A DNA stretch of 64,000 nt, taken from positions 18,077-82,076 of the forward strand of contig NZ_JAKCMV010000039.1 in NCBI RefSeq assembly GCF_021440515.1, written 5' to 3'. Source of the DNA: Enterobacter asburiae. Its GTDB lineage: Bacteria > Pseudomonadota > Gammaproteobacteria > Enterobacterales > Enterobacteriaceae. Below, one piece after another: positions 39,494 to 51,547 of the stretch; the stretch's first letter is position 1; each line of letters begins with the position of its first letter. The translations under genes were made by a program, and so were the position numbers. Below the pieces are notes generated by a model that did no database searches, was not told the origin of the DNA, and saw nothing but the letters and a program-made list of their open reading frames with translations.

Positions 39494-40393
39494 GTGGCGC
39501 TACTCATTATCACCACCATCCTGTGGGCCTTCTCCTTTAGCCTGATTGGCGAATACCTTGCCGGTTCGGTCGACAGCTATTTCTCGGTGCTGATGCGCGT
39601 GGGGCTGGCGGCGCTGGTGTTCCTGCCGTTCCTGCGCACGCGCGGGCAGACGCTAAAAACCCTCCTGCTTTACATGCTGGTGGGCGCCATGCAGCTTGGC
39701 ATCATGTATCTGTTCAGCTTCCGGGCCTACGTTTACCTGTCCGTATCGGAATTCCTGCTCTTTACGGTGCTTACGCCGCTCTACATCACCCTGATTTACG
39801 ATCTGCTCAGCAGGCGTCGCTTGCGCTGGGGATATCTGTTGAGCGCCGCGCTGGCGGTGCTTGGCGCGGCGATTATCCGCTACGACAAAGTGAGCGATCA
39901 CTTCTGGACGGGCCTGATGTTCGTGCAGCTGGCAAATATCAGCTTTGCCATTGGCATGGTGGGCTACAAGCGCCTGATGGAGACCCGCCCGATGCCGCAG
40001 CACAACGCCTTTGCCTGGTTCTATATGGGGGCGGCGATCGTTGCGGTGGCGGCGTGGTTTATGCTCGGCAATCCGCAAAAGCTGCCGACCACGTCGGTGC
40101 AGTGGGGCGTTCTGGTCTGGCTGGGCGTGGTGGCGTCAGGGCTGGGGTACTTCATGTGGAACTACGGCGCTACGCAGGTAGACGCCGGTACGCTGGGGAT
40201 CATGAACAACGTGCACGTGCCCGCCGGGCTGCTGGTCAACCTTGCCATCTGGCAGGAGCAGCCGCACTGGCCGAGCTTCATTATTGGGGGAACGGTGATC
40301 CTGGCTTCGCTGTGGGTACATCGCCGTTGGGTCGCTCCGCGCTCCGCACAAACGGAAGATGGTCGCAGGCGTGATTCCGCGCTGAGCGAATAA
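39494..40393 (+). CDS. yigM: EamA-family transporter YigM (biotin uptake, BioP)
   Basis: Ten-helix EamA permease of 299 aa with a GTG start; E. coli YigM imports biotin. Helix 1 is [22 protein letters not shown]; the second EamA half includes [23 protein letters not shown] near residue 200. Upstream at 39418-39449 an inverted repeat (TTTGGTTG / CAACCAAA) lies near the expected promoter; whether it binds BirA I cannot tell. The last 113 bases overlap the 3' end of the opposing metR gene. Confidence 0.92.
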   Translation: MALLIITTILWAFSFSLIGEYLAGSVDSYFSVLMRVGLAALVFLPFLRTRGQTLKTLLLYMLVGAMQLGIMYLFSFRAYVYLSVSEFLLFTVLTPLYITLIYDLLSRRRLRWGYLLSAALAVLGAAIIRYDKVSDHFWTGLMFVQLANISFAIGMVGYKRLMETRPMPQHNAFAWFYMGAAIVAVAAWFMLGNPQKLPTTSVQWGVLVWLGVVASGLGYFMWNYGATQVDAGTLGIMNNVHVPAGLLVNLAIWQEQPHWPSFIIGGTVILASLWVHRRWVAPRSAQTEDGRRRDSALSE

Positions 40394-41234
40394 ACGCTTC
40401 AGTTACCGGCTGACGCTGCTCGCCGTCGCGCACGGCGGCGTACAGTCGGCTCCACAGTCCTTCACCCAGGGTTTTGGTCACCACCAGACCCTGGCGTTCA
40501 AAACTCTCCACTACCCAGTGCGGCAGCGCCGCGATGCCCATCCGGGCGGCAACCATCTGGATCAGCAGCAGGGTGTTATCCACGCTTTTCAGCTGTGGGC
40601 TAATGCCTGCGGGTTGCAGGAAGTGACGCCAGATATCCAGCCGACTGCGCTGGACCGGGTAAATCAGCAGGGTTTCGGTCGCCAGATCTTCCGGCGTAAC
40701 GCGCGTTTTCGCCGCCAGCGGGTGATCCGGTGCCAGCACCAGGCGCACCTCAAAATCAAACATCGGTGAATAGTGCAAACCGCTGCGCGGCAGAATGTCG
40801 GACGTCAACACCAGATCCAGCTCGCCCTGTTGCAGCGAGGGCTGCGGGTCAAAGGTCACGCCGGAGGTAAAGTCCATCTCCACCTGCGGCCACTTCTGGC
40901 GGAAGTTCTCAAGCGCCGGGGTCAACCACTGAATACAGCTATGGCACTCAATAGCGATGCGCAGTTTGGTCTGCTGCGGCTCATTGCACGACTGCAACGC
41001 GCTCGCAATCTGCGGCAGCACCTGATTCGCCAGCTGCAACAAAATTTCGCCCTGCGGCGTAAAGCGCAGCGGCTGACTCTTACGCACGAACAGACGAAAG
41101 CCAAGGCGTTGTTCCAGATCGCTGAACTGGTGAGAAAGGGCAGACTGGGTCTGGTGCAGCGTGGCCGCCGCCGCCGCGAGAGAGCCGCAGTTCCGCAACG
41201 CCTGGAGCGTTTTCAGGTGTTTAATCTCGATCAT
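40281..41234 (-). CDS. metR: LysR-type regulator of methionine genes, MetR
   Basis: A 317-aa LysR-family activator of metE and metH that uses homocysteine as co-effector. The N-terminal winged HTH ([35 protein letters not shown]) and the effector-binding fold ([31 protein letters not shown]) are standard. It is divergent from metE. Its start codon is covered by a TGAA-N5-TTCA operator, consistent with autoregulation. The 3' end overlaps yigM antisense for 113 nt. Confidence 0.98.
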   Translation of the reverse strand: MIEIKHLKTLQALRNCGSLAAAAATLHQTQSALSHQFSDLEQRLGFRLFVRKSQPLRFTPQGEILLQLANQVLPQIASALQSCNEPQQTKLRIAIECHSCIQWLTPALENFRQKWPQVEMDFTSGVTFDPQPSLQQGELDLVLTSDILPRSGLHYSPMFDFEVRLVLAPDHPLAAKTRVTPEDLATETLLIYPVQRSRLDIWRHFLQPAGISPQLKSVDNTLLLIQMVAARMGIAALPHWVVESFERQGLVVTKTLGEGLWSRLYAAVRDGEQRQPVTEAFIRSARNHACDHLPFVRSAERPNGDVPTAKPGSPFPQ

Positions 41235-41246
41235 GAAAGTCCTTCA
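41234..41246. promoter_or_regulatory. MetR operator between metR and metE
   Basis: TGAA-AGTCC-TTCA is an exact match to the MetR consensus TGAA-N5-TTCA. It overlaps the metR start codon and lies about 25 bp upstream of the metE -35 box. Confidence 0.75.
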
Positions 41247-41268
41247 CTTCGCCATGAGCATTTTGCGC

Positions 41269-41297
41269 TTGAGGAATATACAGTACCTACACATTAT
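41269..41297 (+). promoter_or_regulatory. metE promoter
   Basis: TTGAGG (41269-41274), a 17-nt spacer and CATTAT (41292-41297). The MetR site lies upstream and the MetJ boxes directly downstream, the expected activator and repressor positions. Confidence 0.6.
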
Positions 41298-41305
41298 GGA
41301 AGTGT

Positions 41306-41321
41306 AAACATCTGGACGGCT
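41306..41321. promoter_or_regulatory. Tandem MetJ boxes of metE
   Basis: Two adjacent octamers, AAACATCT and GGACGGCT, each match the met box AGACGTCT at six of eight positions. MetJ binds tandem boxes cooperatively, so this pair over the transcription start fits methionine repression of metE. Confidence 0.6.
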
Positions 41322-41350
41322 AAATCCTAAAAATTCACAGGGGACACACC

Positions 41351-43612
41351 ATGACTATTCGCAGCCACACCCTCGGTTTCCCACGCGTCGGCCTTCGTCG
41401 CGAACTGAAAAAAGCACAAGAGAGCTACTGGGCGGGCAATACCACCCGTGACGAACTGCTGGCGGTGGGCCGCGAGCTGCGTGCGCGCCACTGGGATCAG
41501 CAAAAGCAGGCGGGCATTGACCTGCTGCCGGTGGGCGATTTCGCCTGGTACGACCATGTTCTGACCACCAGCCTGCTGCTTGGCAACGTGCCGGCTCGTC
41601 ATCAGAACAAAGATGGATCGGTGGATATCGACACCCTGTTCCGTCTGGGGCGCGGCCGCGCACCGACCGGGGAACCGGCGGCTGCGGCGGAAATGACCAA
41701 GTGGTTTAACACCAACTACCACTACATGGTGCCGGAATTCGTGAAAGGCCAGCAGTTCAAACTGACCTGGACGCAGCTGCTGGAGGAAGTGGACGAAGCG
41801 CTGGCGCTGGGCCATAACGTTAAACCAGTCCTGCTCGGCCCGGTTACCTATCTGTGGCTCGGCAAAGTGAAGGGCGAGCAGTTCGACCGCCTGAGCCTGC
41901 TGAACGACATCCTGCCGGTCTACAAACAGGTGCTGGTGGAGCTTGCGAAACGCGGTATTCAGTGGGTACAAATCGATGAACCGGCGCTGGTGCTGGAGCT
42001 GCCGCAGGAATGGCTCGACGCCTTCAAACCGGCCTACGACGCGCTTTCAGGCCAGGTGAAGCTGCTGCTGACCACCTACTTTGAAGGCGTAGCGCCTAAC
42101 CTCGACACTATCATCGCGCTGCCGGTCCAGGGGCTGCATGTGGATCTGGTGCACGGCAGCGATGACGTAGCCCAGCTGCACAAGCGCCTGCCGATCGACT
42201 GGCTGCTCTCGGCAGGGCTGGTCAACGGGCGTAACGTCTGGCGCGCCGATCTTACCGAGAAATACGCACAAATAAAGGATATCGTCGGCAAACGTGAGCT
42301 GTGGGTGGCCTCCTCGTGCTCCCTGCTGCACAGCCCTATCGACCTGAGCGTCGAAACCCGCCTCGATGCCGAGGTGAAGAGCTGGTTTGCCTTCGCGCTG
42401 CAAAAATGTGAAGAGCTGGCGCTGCTGCGCGATGCCCTGAACAGCGGCGACACGGCGGCCATTGCCGACTGGAGCGCACCGATTCAGGCGCGTCGTCACT
42501 CGGCCCGCGTGCATAATCCGGCGGTGGAAAAACGCCTGGCGGCCATCACCGCTCAGGACAGCCAGCGTCAGAATCCTTATGAAGTCCGCGCCGAAGCGCA
42601 GCGCGCCCGCTTCAACCTGCCCGCGTGGCCAACCACCACCATCGGCTCGTTCCCGCAGACCACGGAAATTCGCGGCCTTCGTCTGGACTTCAAAAAGGGC
42701 AACCTCGATGCGGGCAACTATCGCACCGGCATCGCGGAACACATCAAGCAGGCGATTGTTGAGCAGGAGCGTTTGGGTCTGGACGTGCTGGTCCACGGCG
42801 AAGCCGAGCGTAACGACATGGTGGAATATTTCGGAGAACATCTGGACGGTTTCGTCTTCACCCAGAACGGCTGGGTGCAGAGCTACGGCTCCCGCTGCGT
42901 CAAGCCGCCGGTGGTAATCGGGGACATCAGCCGCCCGGAAGCGATCACCGTGGAGTGGGCGAAGTATGCCCAGTCCCTGACCGACAAGCCGGTGAAAGGC
43001 ATGTTGACCGGCCCGGTGACCATTCTCTGCTGGTCCTTCCCGCGCGAGGACGTCAGCCGTGAAACCATTGCGAAGCAGATTGCGCTGGCGCTGCGTGACG
43101 AAGTGGCAGATCTCGAAGCCGCAGGCATCGGCATTATCCAGATTGACGAACCGGCGCTGCGCGAAGGCCTGCCGCTGCGTCGGAGCGACTGGGATGCGTA
43201 TTTACAGTGGGGCGTGGAGGCATTCCGCCTTAACGCGGCGGTAGCGAAGGACGACACCCAGATCCACACCCACATGTGTTACTGCGAATTTAACGACATC
43301 ATGGATTCCATCGCCGCGCTGGACGCCGACGTGATCACCATTGAAACATCGCGTTCGGACATGGAGCTGCTGGAGGCGTTTGAAGAGTTCGACTACCCGA
43401 ACGAAATCGGACCGGGGGTGTATGACATTCACTCCCCGAACGTGCCGGATGTGAAATGGATTGAAGCGTTATTAAAGAAGGCGGCACAGCGTATTCCGGC
43501 GGAGCGCCTGTGGGTAAACCCGGACTGCGGCCTTAAGACGCGCGGCTGGCCGGAAACCCGCGCGGCGCTGGCGAACATGGTGAAGGCGGCGCAGAACCTG
43601 CGTCAGGCATAG
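41351..43612 (+). CDS. metE: Cobalamin-independent methionine synthase
   Basis: Transfers a methyl group from methyltetrahydropteroyl-triglutamate to homocysteine. It is 753 aa: two beta-alpha barrels from an ancient duplication. The N-terminal [14 protein letters not shown] (residues 9-22) binds the folate tail. In the C-terminal barrel, [23 protein letters not shown] and the zinc ligands His/Cys in HTHMCYCEF near residue 641 and Cys in [11 protein letters not shown] near 726 are intact. Its oxidation-sensitive cysteine is not specially marked. Controlled by MetR and MetJ. Confidence 0.99.
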   Translation: MTIRSHTLGFPRVGLRRELKKAQESYWAGNTTRDELLAVGRELRARHWDQQKQAGIDLLPVGDFAWYDHVLTTSLLLGNVPARHQNKDGSVDIDTLFRLGRGRAPTGEPAAAAEMTKWFNTNYHYMVPEFVKGQQFKLTWTQLLEEVDEALALGHNVKPVLLGPVTYLWLGKVKGEQFDRLSLLNDILPVYKQVLVELAKRGIQWVQIDEPALVLELPQEWLDAFKPAYDALSGQVKLLLTTYFEGVAPNLDTIIALPVQGLHVDLVHGSDDVAQLHKRLPIDWLLSAGLVNGRNVWRADLTEKYAQIKDIVGKRELWVASSCSLLHSPIDLSVETRLDAEVKSWFAFALQKCEELALLRDALNSGDTAAIADWSAPIQARRHSARVHNPAVEKRLAAITAQDSQRQNPYEVRAEAQRARFNLPAWPTTTIGSFPQTTEIRGLRLDFKKGNLDAGNYRTGIAEHIKQAIVEQERLGLDVLVHGEAERNDMVEYFGEHLDGFVFTQNGWVQSYGSRCVKPPVVIGDISRPEAITVEWAKYAQSLTDKPVKGMLTGPVTILCWSFPREDVSRETIAKQIALALRDEVADLEAAGIGIIQIDEPALREGLPLRRSDWDAYLQWGVEAFRLNAAVAKDDTQIHTHMCYCEFNDIMDSIAALDADVITIETSRSDMELLEAFEEFDYPNEIGPGVYDIHSPNVPDVKWIEALLKKAAQRIPAERLWVNPDCGLKTRGWPETRAALANMVKAAQNLRQA

Positions 43613-43623
43613 CGGCGCTGAAT

Positions 43624-43690
43624 TGCCGGGTGGCGGCTGCGCTTGCCCGGCCTACAGACAGGCCCGGTAAGGCGCAGCCGCCACCGGGCT
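43624..43690. repeat. BIME: two inverted REP units
   Basis: GCCGGGTGGCGGCTGCGC and its inverted partner GGCCCGGTAAGGCGCAGCC sit between the convergent metE and dienelactone hydrolase genes, the usual intergenic position for REP pairs. Confidence 0.9.
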
Positions 43691-43691
43691 T

Positions 43692-44498
43692 TTAGGCTTT
43701 TTTCCCACCGTACTGCCTGAACCACGCCAGCATTCTCTGCCAGCCGTCTTTCGCCGATTCCGGGTGATAGCTCGCACGGTAATCGGCGTTAAACGCGTGT
43801 CCCGCTTCGGGATACACAATAATGTCCGCTTTGGCGTTTGCCGCCCGCAGCGCCTGACGCATCGACTCCACCGTATCAAGCGGGATGCTCGTGTCCTCAG
43901 CGCCGTAAAGCCCCAGCACCGGCGCGTTAAGATCGACCGCGATATCCAGCGGATGCTTCGGTGAATTCAGCGTTTTTTCACCCACCAGCTTACCGTACCA
44001 GGCCACGGCTGCCTTGAGCTGCGGGTTGTGGGCGGCGTAGAGCCAGCTAATGCGACCGCCCCAGCAGAAGCCGGTGACCATCAGACGGTGCGGATCGCCG
44101 CCGTTGCGGGCCGCCCAGCTGGCTACATGGTCGAGATCGGCCAGCACCTGCGCGTCCGGGACTTTACTCACCAGATTGGCGAACAGGGTCGGAATATCGC
44201 TGTAGTCGTTCGGATCGCCCTGGCGGAAATAGAGCTCCGGCGCGATGGCCAGATACCCCTCCAGCGCCAGGCGGCGGCAAATATCGCGAATATGCTCATG
44301 CACGCCGAAAATCTCCTGAACCACAATCACCACCGGCAGCGGGCCGTCGGCGGATTTCGGGCGGGCGTGCCAGGCTGGCATGTTGTCCCCCTGCGAGGGG
44401 ATAGAGGTCTCACCTGCGCTGATTGCCTCTTCCGGGGTGGTGACAATCGTTGAAGCATGAGGGGCAGCAGCAGGTGCAAAACCGGATTTTTCAGTCAT
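43692..44498 (-). CDS. ysgA: Dienelactone hydrolase-family protein (YsgA)
   Basis: A 268-aa alpha/beta hydrolase of the DLH family (predicted carboxymethylenebutenolidase). The nucleophile is a cysteine in TGFCWGGRISW near residue 144, with Asp in YGAEDTSIPLD near 200 and His in EAGHAFNADYR near 232, the Cys-Asp-His triad. The N-terminal 35 residues are Ala/Pro/Thr-rich. The physiological substrate in enterobacteria is not established. Divergent from udp. Confidence 0.92.
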   Translation of the reverse strand: MTEKSGFAPAAAPHASTIVTTPEEAISAGETSIPSQGDNMPAWHARPKSADGPLPVVIVVQEIFGVHEHIRDICRRLALEGYLAIAPELYFRQGDPNDYSDIPTLFANLVSKVPDAQVLADLDHVASWAARNGGDPHRLMVTGFCWGGRISWLYAAHNPQLKAAVAWYGKLVGEKTLNSPKHPLDIAVDLNAPVLGLYGAEDTSIPLDTVESMRQALRAANAKADIIVYPEAGHAFNADYRASYHPESAKDGWQRMLAWFRQYGGKKA

Positions 44499-44617
44499 GG
44501 CATTCTCCGTACCAATGTTGAGTTAGCGCAAAGGTAAATATAGTCACTGTGTTAACAACTCACATTGCCTGATACGGTCTATCTTTTGTGCAACAGACCG
44601 CGCTATAAGATTGTTAA

Positions 44618-44685
44618 TGTGATGTTAGTCACTTTTTTATGGAAATTAACTGCAATCATTTTCATTCATGGTGAGATGCGTCACG
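44618..44685 (+). promoter_or_regulatory. Two CRP sites in the udp promoter region
   Basis: TGTGA-TGTTAG-TCACT at 44618-44633 and GGTGA-GATGCG-TCACG at 44670-44685 match TGTGA-N6-TCACA, their centres 52 bp apart. Udp in E. coli is controlled by CRP with CytR bound between tandem CRP sites; the TGCAAT/CATTTTCATT sequence between the sites here is a plausible CytR region. Confidence 0.75.
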
Positions 44686-44758
44686 AAATTTCACCCACTG
44701 CTTCTGTAAAGTACCGTTTTACTTCTCCTGACTAAACCGACCCACAGAGGAGTCACCT

Positions 44759-45520
44759 ATGTCTAAGTCTGATGTTTTTCATCTCGGCCTCACTAAAAAC
44801 GATTTACAAGGGGCTACGCTCGCGATCGTCCCTGGCGATCCGGAGCGTGTGGAAAAGATCGCCGCGCTGATGGATAAGCCGGTCAAACTGGCATCCCATC
44901 GCGAATTCACTACCTGGCGCGCAGAGCTGGACGGCAAACCGGTTATTGTGTGTTCTACCGGTATCGGCGGCCCGTCTACCTCTATCGCCGTTGAAGAGCT
45001 GGCGCAGCTGGGTATTCGCACCTTCCTGCGTATCGGCACCACCGGCGCGATTCAGCCGCACATCAACGTGGGTGACGTACTGGTGACCACCGCTTCCGTC
45101 CGTCTGGACGGCGCAAGCCTGCACTTCGCACCAATGGAATTCCCGGCGGTAGCTGATTTCGAATGTACTACTGCTCTGGTTGAAGCCGCAAAATCCGTTG
45201 GCGCCACCACGCACGTTGGCGTAACCGCCTCTTCTGATACTTTCTACCCGGGCCAGGAGCGTTACGACACCTTCTCCGGACGCGTGGTGAGCCGCTTCAA
45301 AGGCTCTATGGAAGAGTGGCAGGCGATGGGCGTGATGAACTACGAGATGGAATCTGCAACGCTGCTGACCATGTGCGCAAGCCAGGGTCTGCGCGCCGGT
45401 ATGGTGGCGGGTGTTATCGTTAACCGCACCCAGCAGGAGATCCCGAACGCCGAAACCATGAAGCAGACCGAGAGTCATGCGGTGAAAATTGTGGTTGAAG
45501 CGGCTCGCCGCCTGATCTAG
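44759..45520 (+). CDS. udp: Uridine phosphorylase
   Basis: Hexameric cytoplasmic enzyme cleaving uridine to uracil and ribose-1-phosphate. It is 253 aa. The N-terminus [33 protein letters not shown], the phosphate/ribose segment [18 protein letters not shown] near residue 90 and the PNP/UDP signature around [13 protein letters not shown] near 195 are conserved. Salvage of pyrimidine nucleosides, induced by cAMP-CRP and relieved from CytR. Confidence 0.98.
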   Translation: MSKSDVFHLGLTKNDLQGATLAIVPGDPERVEKIAALMDKPVKLASHREFTTWRAELDGKPVIVCSTGIGGPSTSIAVEELAQLGIRTFLRIGTTGAIQPHINVGDVLVTTASVRLDGASLHFAPMEFPAVADFECTTALVEAAKSVGATTHVGVTASSDTFYPGQERYDTFSGRVVSRFKGSMEEWQAMGVMNYEMESATLLTMCASQGLRAGMVAGVIVNRTQQEIPNAETMKQTESHAVKIVVEAARRLI

Positions 45521-45536
45521 CCCTCTCTTCAAAGAT

Positions 45537-45564
45537 AAAAGGCCGACTCGTCGGCCTTTTTTTT
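45537..45564 (+). terminator. Intrinsic terminator of udp
   Basis: AAAAGGCCGA, CTCG loop, TCGGCCTTTTTTTT: a strong 10-bp stem with an eight-T run, 16 nt after the udp stop. Confidence 0.93.
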
Positions 45565-45577
45565 GCGTAGGGCCTAG

Positions 45578-45916
45578 GGTGGGGGAATCATATGGCACTA
45601 GCGATCGTTCCGTTCACCTTATGTTCCGTGCTGCTCTGTCACTACTCACTTTGTGAACGTGTCAGGGAGGCTCCCCGCCGCCTCCCTGACCACCCTGGCT
45701 CACGGCAAGAAAATCGTCGCTTCGCGATGCCCTCAGCGTTTGCTCCAGGCTTATCGGGGACGGGCGGATGAAACGTCCCTGTAAAGCCGCCCTCGACGCG
45801 CATCCATGCGCGTCGCCCCGGCCTTCCGCAAACGCTTCGGCGATTTTCGGCCGGACAAGTGTGTCGCTATAACCTATTTATTTATATGTGAAAATTTATC
45901 GCTTCATATAATGAAA
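45578..45916. repeat. Dispersed structured intergenic element, copy B
   Basis: A 339-bp counterpart of the element at 31440-31776, in the same orientation, lying in the 612-bp udp-rmuC gap. Its main hairpin at 45661-45690 (11-bp stem, 8-nt loop) carries paired changes relative to copy A. A 9-bp hairpin at 45795-45814 (GACGCGCAT / ATGCGCGTC) matches the second hairpin region. It begins soon after the udp terminator and ends before a REP unit. No protein-coding frame is shared by the two copies. Confidence 0.75.
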
Positions 45917-45937
45917 AATAGTGGACGCTGTTAATAG

Positions 45938-45967
45938 TAGGCCGGGTAAGCGCAGCGCCACCCGGCA
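45938..45967. repeat. Single REP unit
   Basis: TAGGCCGGGTAAGCGCAGCGCCACCCGGC forms the usual imperfect REP hairpin, upstream of rmuC. The rest of the gap up to 46132 (rmuC leader) shows a small GCACAA/TTGTGC hairpin near 46088-46107 and no gene. Confidence 0.85.
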
Positions 45968-46132
45968 ATAAAGGCGGCGAACAGGTTGAATGCGCTGCAC
46001 TGTCGATAAGTAATGCTCAGACCAAAGTTTATAAAACTATTGCGTAGCGCCTCGCAGGAAACTCCTTTCAAACTGGACGTTTATACAGCACAATTCTATT
46101 TTGTGCGGGTCATTCTTTGATGTGGGGGCGGT

Positions 46133-47590
46133 GTGGATATCTCAATCCTGATTTATGCAGTGATGGCGCTGGTGGGCGTGGGGTTAGGCTGGCTAATGTC
46201 CAGCTATCAACACGCGCAGCAGAAGGCCGATCAGCTGGCAGAGCGCGAGGAGATGGTCGCTGAGCTAAGCGCGACGAAACAACAGCTTGCCCAGAGCGGA
46301 CACTGGCGTGACGAGTGCGAGCTGCTCAACAACGAACTGCGCAACCTGCGCGATATCAACACCTCGCTGGAGGCCGATCTCCGCGAAGTCACCACCCGTC
46401 TTGAGTCCACCCAGCTGCACGCGGAAGATAAAATCCGCCAGATGATTAACAGCGAGCAGCGCCTGAGCGAACAGTTTGAAAACCTTGCGAACCGGATTTT
46501 CGAGCACAGCAACCGCCGCGTCGATGAACAAAACCGCCAGAGCCTCAACAGCCTGCTGACGCCGCTGCGCGAGCAGCTGGACGGTTTTCGCCGCCAGGTG
46601 CAGGACAGCTTTGGTCAGGAAGCCCGCGAACGGCACACCCTGGCCCATGAAATCCGCAATCTCCAGCAACTGAACGCGCAGATGGCGCAGGAAGCGGTCA
46701 ACCTCACGCGCGCGCTGAAAGGCGACAACAAAGCGCAGGGCAACTGGGGGGAGTTGGTGCTGACCCGCGTGCTGGAGGCGTCCGGCCTGCGCGAGGGCTA
46801 TGAATACGAAACCCAGGTCAGCATCGAAAACGACGCCCGCTCGCGAATGCAGCCTGACGTCATCGTGCGCCTGCCGCAGGGCAAGGACGTGGTCATCGAC
46901 GCCAAAATGACGCTGGTGGCCTACGAGCGCTACTTCAATGCCGAAGACGACTACACCCGCGAGTCGGCGCTACAGGAGCACATCGCCTCCGTGCGTAGCC
47001 ATATTCGCGGGCTCGGTCGCAAAGATTACCAGCAGCTGCCGGGGCTGCGCTCGCTGGACTACGTGCTGATGTTTATCCCGGTCGAGCCTGCTTTCCTGCT
47101 GGCGCTCGACAGACAGCCCGAACTGATCACCGAGGCGCTGAAAAATAACATTATGCTGGTCAGCCCTACGACGCTGCTGGTGGCGCTACGAACCATCGCC
47201 AACCTCTGGCGCTACGAGCATCAGAGTCGAAACGCGCAGCAGATCGCCGATCGCGCAAGCAAGCTGTACGACAAAATGCGCCTGTTCGTCGACGACATGT
47301 CCTCTGTGGGGCAAAGCCTCGATCGCGCGCAGGATAACTACCGTCAGGCGATGAAAAAACTCTCGTCCGGGCGCGGTAACCTGCTGGCGCAAGCGGAGGC
47401 GTTTCGCAGCCTCGGCGTTGAGGTAAAACGCGAGATTAATCCGGATCTGGTGGAACAGGCCACGGCTCAGGATGAGGAGTATCGTCTGCGCGAAGGAGCA
47501 GATGAACAAAATACTCACAATGAAGACAATGATTTAGCCTCGGAATTATCCTCAACGGAACGGTCCGGCCGTTTCTTTCACGGTGGTTGA
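46133..47590 (+). CDS. rmuC: DNA recombination protein RmuC
   Basis: A 485-aa protein with an N-terminal membrane segment (ISILIYAVMALVGVGLGWLMSSY), a long coiled coil to about residue 200 and the RmuC nuclease-like domain (GNWGELVLTRVLEASGLREG; PDVIVRLPQGKDVVIDAKMTL; FIPVEPAFLLALD). It limits inversions at short inverted repeats in E. coli and may restrain illegitimate recombination. Start GTG. The acidic Asn/Glu-rich tail is about ten residues longer than in E. coli. Confidence 0.95.
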   Translation: MDISILIYAVMALVGVGLGWLMSSYQHAQQKADQLAEREEMVAELSATKQQLAQSGHWRDECELLNNELRNLRDINTSLEADLREVTTRLESTQLHAEDKIRQMINSEQRLSEQFENLANRIFEHSNRRVDEQNRQSLNSLLTPLREQLDGFRRQVQDSFGQEARERHTLAHEIRNLQQLNAQMAQEAVNLTRALKGDNKAQGNWGELVLTRVLEASGLREGYEYETQVSIENDARSRMQPDVIVRLPQGKDVVIDAKMTLVAYERYFNAEDDYTRESALQEHIASVRSHIRGLGRKDYQQLPGLRSLDYVLMFIPVEPAFLLALDRQPELITEALKNNIMLVSPTTLLVALRTIANLWRYEHQSRNAQQIADRASKLYDKMRLFVDDMSSVGQSLDRAQDNYRQAMKKLSSGRGNLLAQAEAFRSLGVEVKREINPDLVEQATAQDEEYRLREGADEQNTHNEDNDLASELSSTERSGRFFHGG

Positions 47591-47656
47591 ACCGTAGGGC
47601 AAACGCGCCCAATCTGTTACACTTCACGAACATTTGATTGATAAGCAGGCTCTGAG

Positions 47657-48412
47657 ATGGTTGAAGATTCACAAGACACAACGCACTTTGGCTTTCAGAC
47701 AGTCGCCAAAGCGCAGAAAGCTGACATGGTGGCCCACGTATTTCATTCTGTGGCGGCGAAGTACGATGTGATGAATGATTTGATGTCGTTCGGCATTCAT
47801 CGCTTGTGGAAGCGCTTCACCATTGACTGTAGCGGCGTGCGCCGTGGGCAAACGGTGCTGGATTTGGCCGGTGGTACCGGCGATCTGACGGCAAAATTCT
47901 CGCGTCTGGTGGGTGAAACCGGCCGCGTGGTGCTGGCAGACATCAACGACTCGATGCTGAAAATGGGACGCGAAAAGCTGCGTAACATCGGCGTGGTAGG
48001 TAACGTTGAATATGTGCAGGCGAACGCCGAAGCGCTGCCGTTCCCGGACAACACCTTTGACTGCATCACCATTTCGTTCGGTCTGCGTAACGTCACCGAT
48101 AAAGACAAAGCGCTGCGCTCGATGTACCGCGTGCTGAAGCCGGGCGGACGTCTGCTGGTTCTCGAATTCTCCAAACCGATTATCGAGCCGCTGAGCAAAG
48201 CCTACGACGCCTACTCATTCCACGTTCTGCCGCGTATTGGCGAGCTGGTGGCAAACGACGCCGAGAGCTATCGCTACCTGGCGGAATCCATCCGTATGCA
48301 CCCGGATCAGGACACCCTGAAGGCGATGATGCAGGATGCCGGACTTGAAAACGTTGAATACTTCAACATGACGGCAGGTGTCGTCGCGCTGCATCGCGGT
48401 TACAAGTTCTGA
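47657..48412 (+). CDS. ubiE: Ubiquinone/menaquinone C-methyltransferase UbiE
   Basis: SAM-dependent methyltransferase (251 aa) used in both ubiquinone and menaquinone synthesis. The SAM motif [15 protein letters not shown] is near residue 70, [24 protein letters not shown] near 125 and [15 protein letters not shown] near 155 are the UbiE signatures. First gene of ubiE-ubiJ-ubiB, 13 nt before ubiJ. Confidence 0.98.
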   Translation: MVEDSQDTTHFGFQTVAKAQKADMVAHVFHSVAAKYDVMNDLMSFGIHRLWKRFTIDCSGVRRGQTVLDLAGGTGDLTAKFSRLVGETGRVVLADINDSMLKMGREKLRNIGVVGNVEYVQANAEALPFPDNTFDCITISFGLRNVTDKDKALRSMYRVLKPGGRLLVLEFSKPIIEPLSKAYDAYSFHVLPRIGELVANDAESYRYLAESIRMHPDQDTLKAMMQDAGLENVEYFNMTAGVVALHRGYKF

Positions 48413-48425
48413 GTGGAGGTATTCC

Positions 48426-50668
<2,243 letters not shown>

Positions 50669-50744
50669 ATTTGCGTCGCTATCGCCAGGTTGCATACGTA
50701 TAATGCGGCCTGATTAATTAATCATCTATCACTGAGGAACATGT

Positions 50745-50999
50745 ATGGGTGGTATCAGTATCTGGCAATTGGTCATCATTGCCGTCATCGTTGTGCTGCT
50801 GTTCGGCACCAAAAAGCTCGGCTCAATCGGTTCCGACCTCGGCGCGTCTATCAAAGGCTTCAAGAAGGCCATGAGCGACGATGAAGCAAAGCAGGATAAA
50901 TCCAGCCAGGACGCTGATTTCACTGCTAAATCCATTGCCGACAAGCAAGAAGAAGCCAAAAAGGAAGACGCTAAACGCCACGATAAAGAGCAGGTGTAA
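50745..50999 (+). CDS. tatA: Twin-arginine translocase subunit TatA
   Basis: An 84-aa pore-forming subunit of the Tat system. A short N-terminal membrane helix ([18 protein letters not shown]), the [14 protein letters not shown] hinge and an amphipathic helix (SIKGFKKAM) are followed by a charged tail ending KRHDKEQV. About five residues shorter than E. coli TatA, in the tail. A TATAAT at 50699-50704 may serve as the -10 box. First gene of tatABC. Confidence 0.97.
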   Translation: MGGISIWQLVIIAVIVVLLFGTKKLGSIGSDLGASIKGFKKAMSDDEAKQDKSSQDADFTAKSIADKQEEAKKEDAKRHDKEQV

Positions 51000-51002
51000 G
51001 TC

Positions 51003-51545
51003 GTGTTTGATATCGGTTTTGGTGAGCTGCTGCTGGTCTTTGTCATCGGCCTGATCGTGCTGGGGCCGCAGCGTTTGCCGGTGGCGGTAAAAACCGTTGC
51101 TGGTTGGGTGCGTGCGCTGCGATCGCTGGCGACCACGGTACAAAACGAGCTGGCGCAGGAGCTTAAGCTCCAGGAGTTTCAGGACAGCCTGAAAAAGGTT
51201 GAGAAGGCGAGCATGGAAAACCTGACGCCGGAACTGAAAGCCTCGATGGACGAACTGCGCGAAGCGGCAGAATCCATGAAGCGCTCCTACAGCGTTAACG
51301 ATCCTGAAAAAGCGAGCGATGAAGCCAATACCATCCATAACCCGGTGGTGAAGGGCAGCGAAGAGCAGCGTGAAGGTATCACGCCAGCGACCGCTGAGCA
51401 TCAGGCTGCCGCGCCGGAGCAGACGCCGCAGGAGCCTGAAGTGAAAAAACAGGCGCAACCGGAAGAACCCGTTGTGAAAGCGGCTGAACCTAAGCCCGCC
51501 GCGCCCGTTTCCGAATCATCCCCCTCGTCGAGTGATAAAGCGTAA
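51003..51545 (+). CDS. tatB: Twin-arginine translocase subunit TatB
   Basis: A 180-aa receptor subunit that binds TatC and Tat signal peptides. GTG start three bases after tatA. N-terminal membrane helix [25 protein letters not shown] with the conserved Glu-8, then a long amphipathic helical region and a Pro/Glu/Ala/Ser-rich tail, a few residues longer than in E. coli. Confidence 0.97.
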   Translation: MFDIGFGELLLVFVIGLIVLGPQRLPVAVKTVAGWVRALRSLATTVQNELAQELKLQEFQDSLKKVEKASMENLTPELKASMDELREAAESMKRSYSVNDPEKASDEANTIHNPVVKGSEEQREGITPATAEHQAAAPEQTPQEPEVKKQAQPEEPVVKAAEPKPAAPVSESSPSSSDKA

Positions 51546-51547
51546 AC

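Noticed and set aside
43624..43690. REP pair as a terminator of metE
   Set aside because: The hairpins lack following T-runs on either strand and match the known BIME pattern; they are recorded as repeats only.
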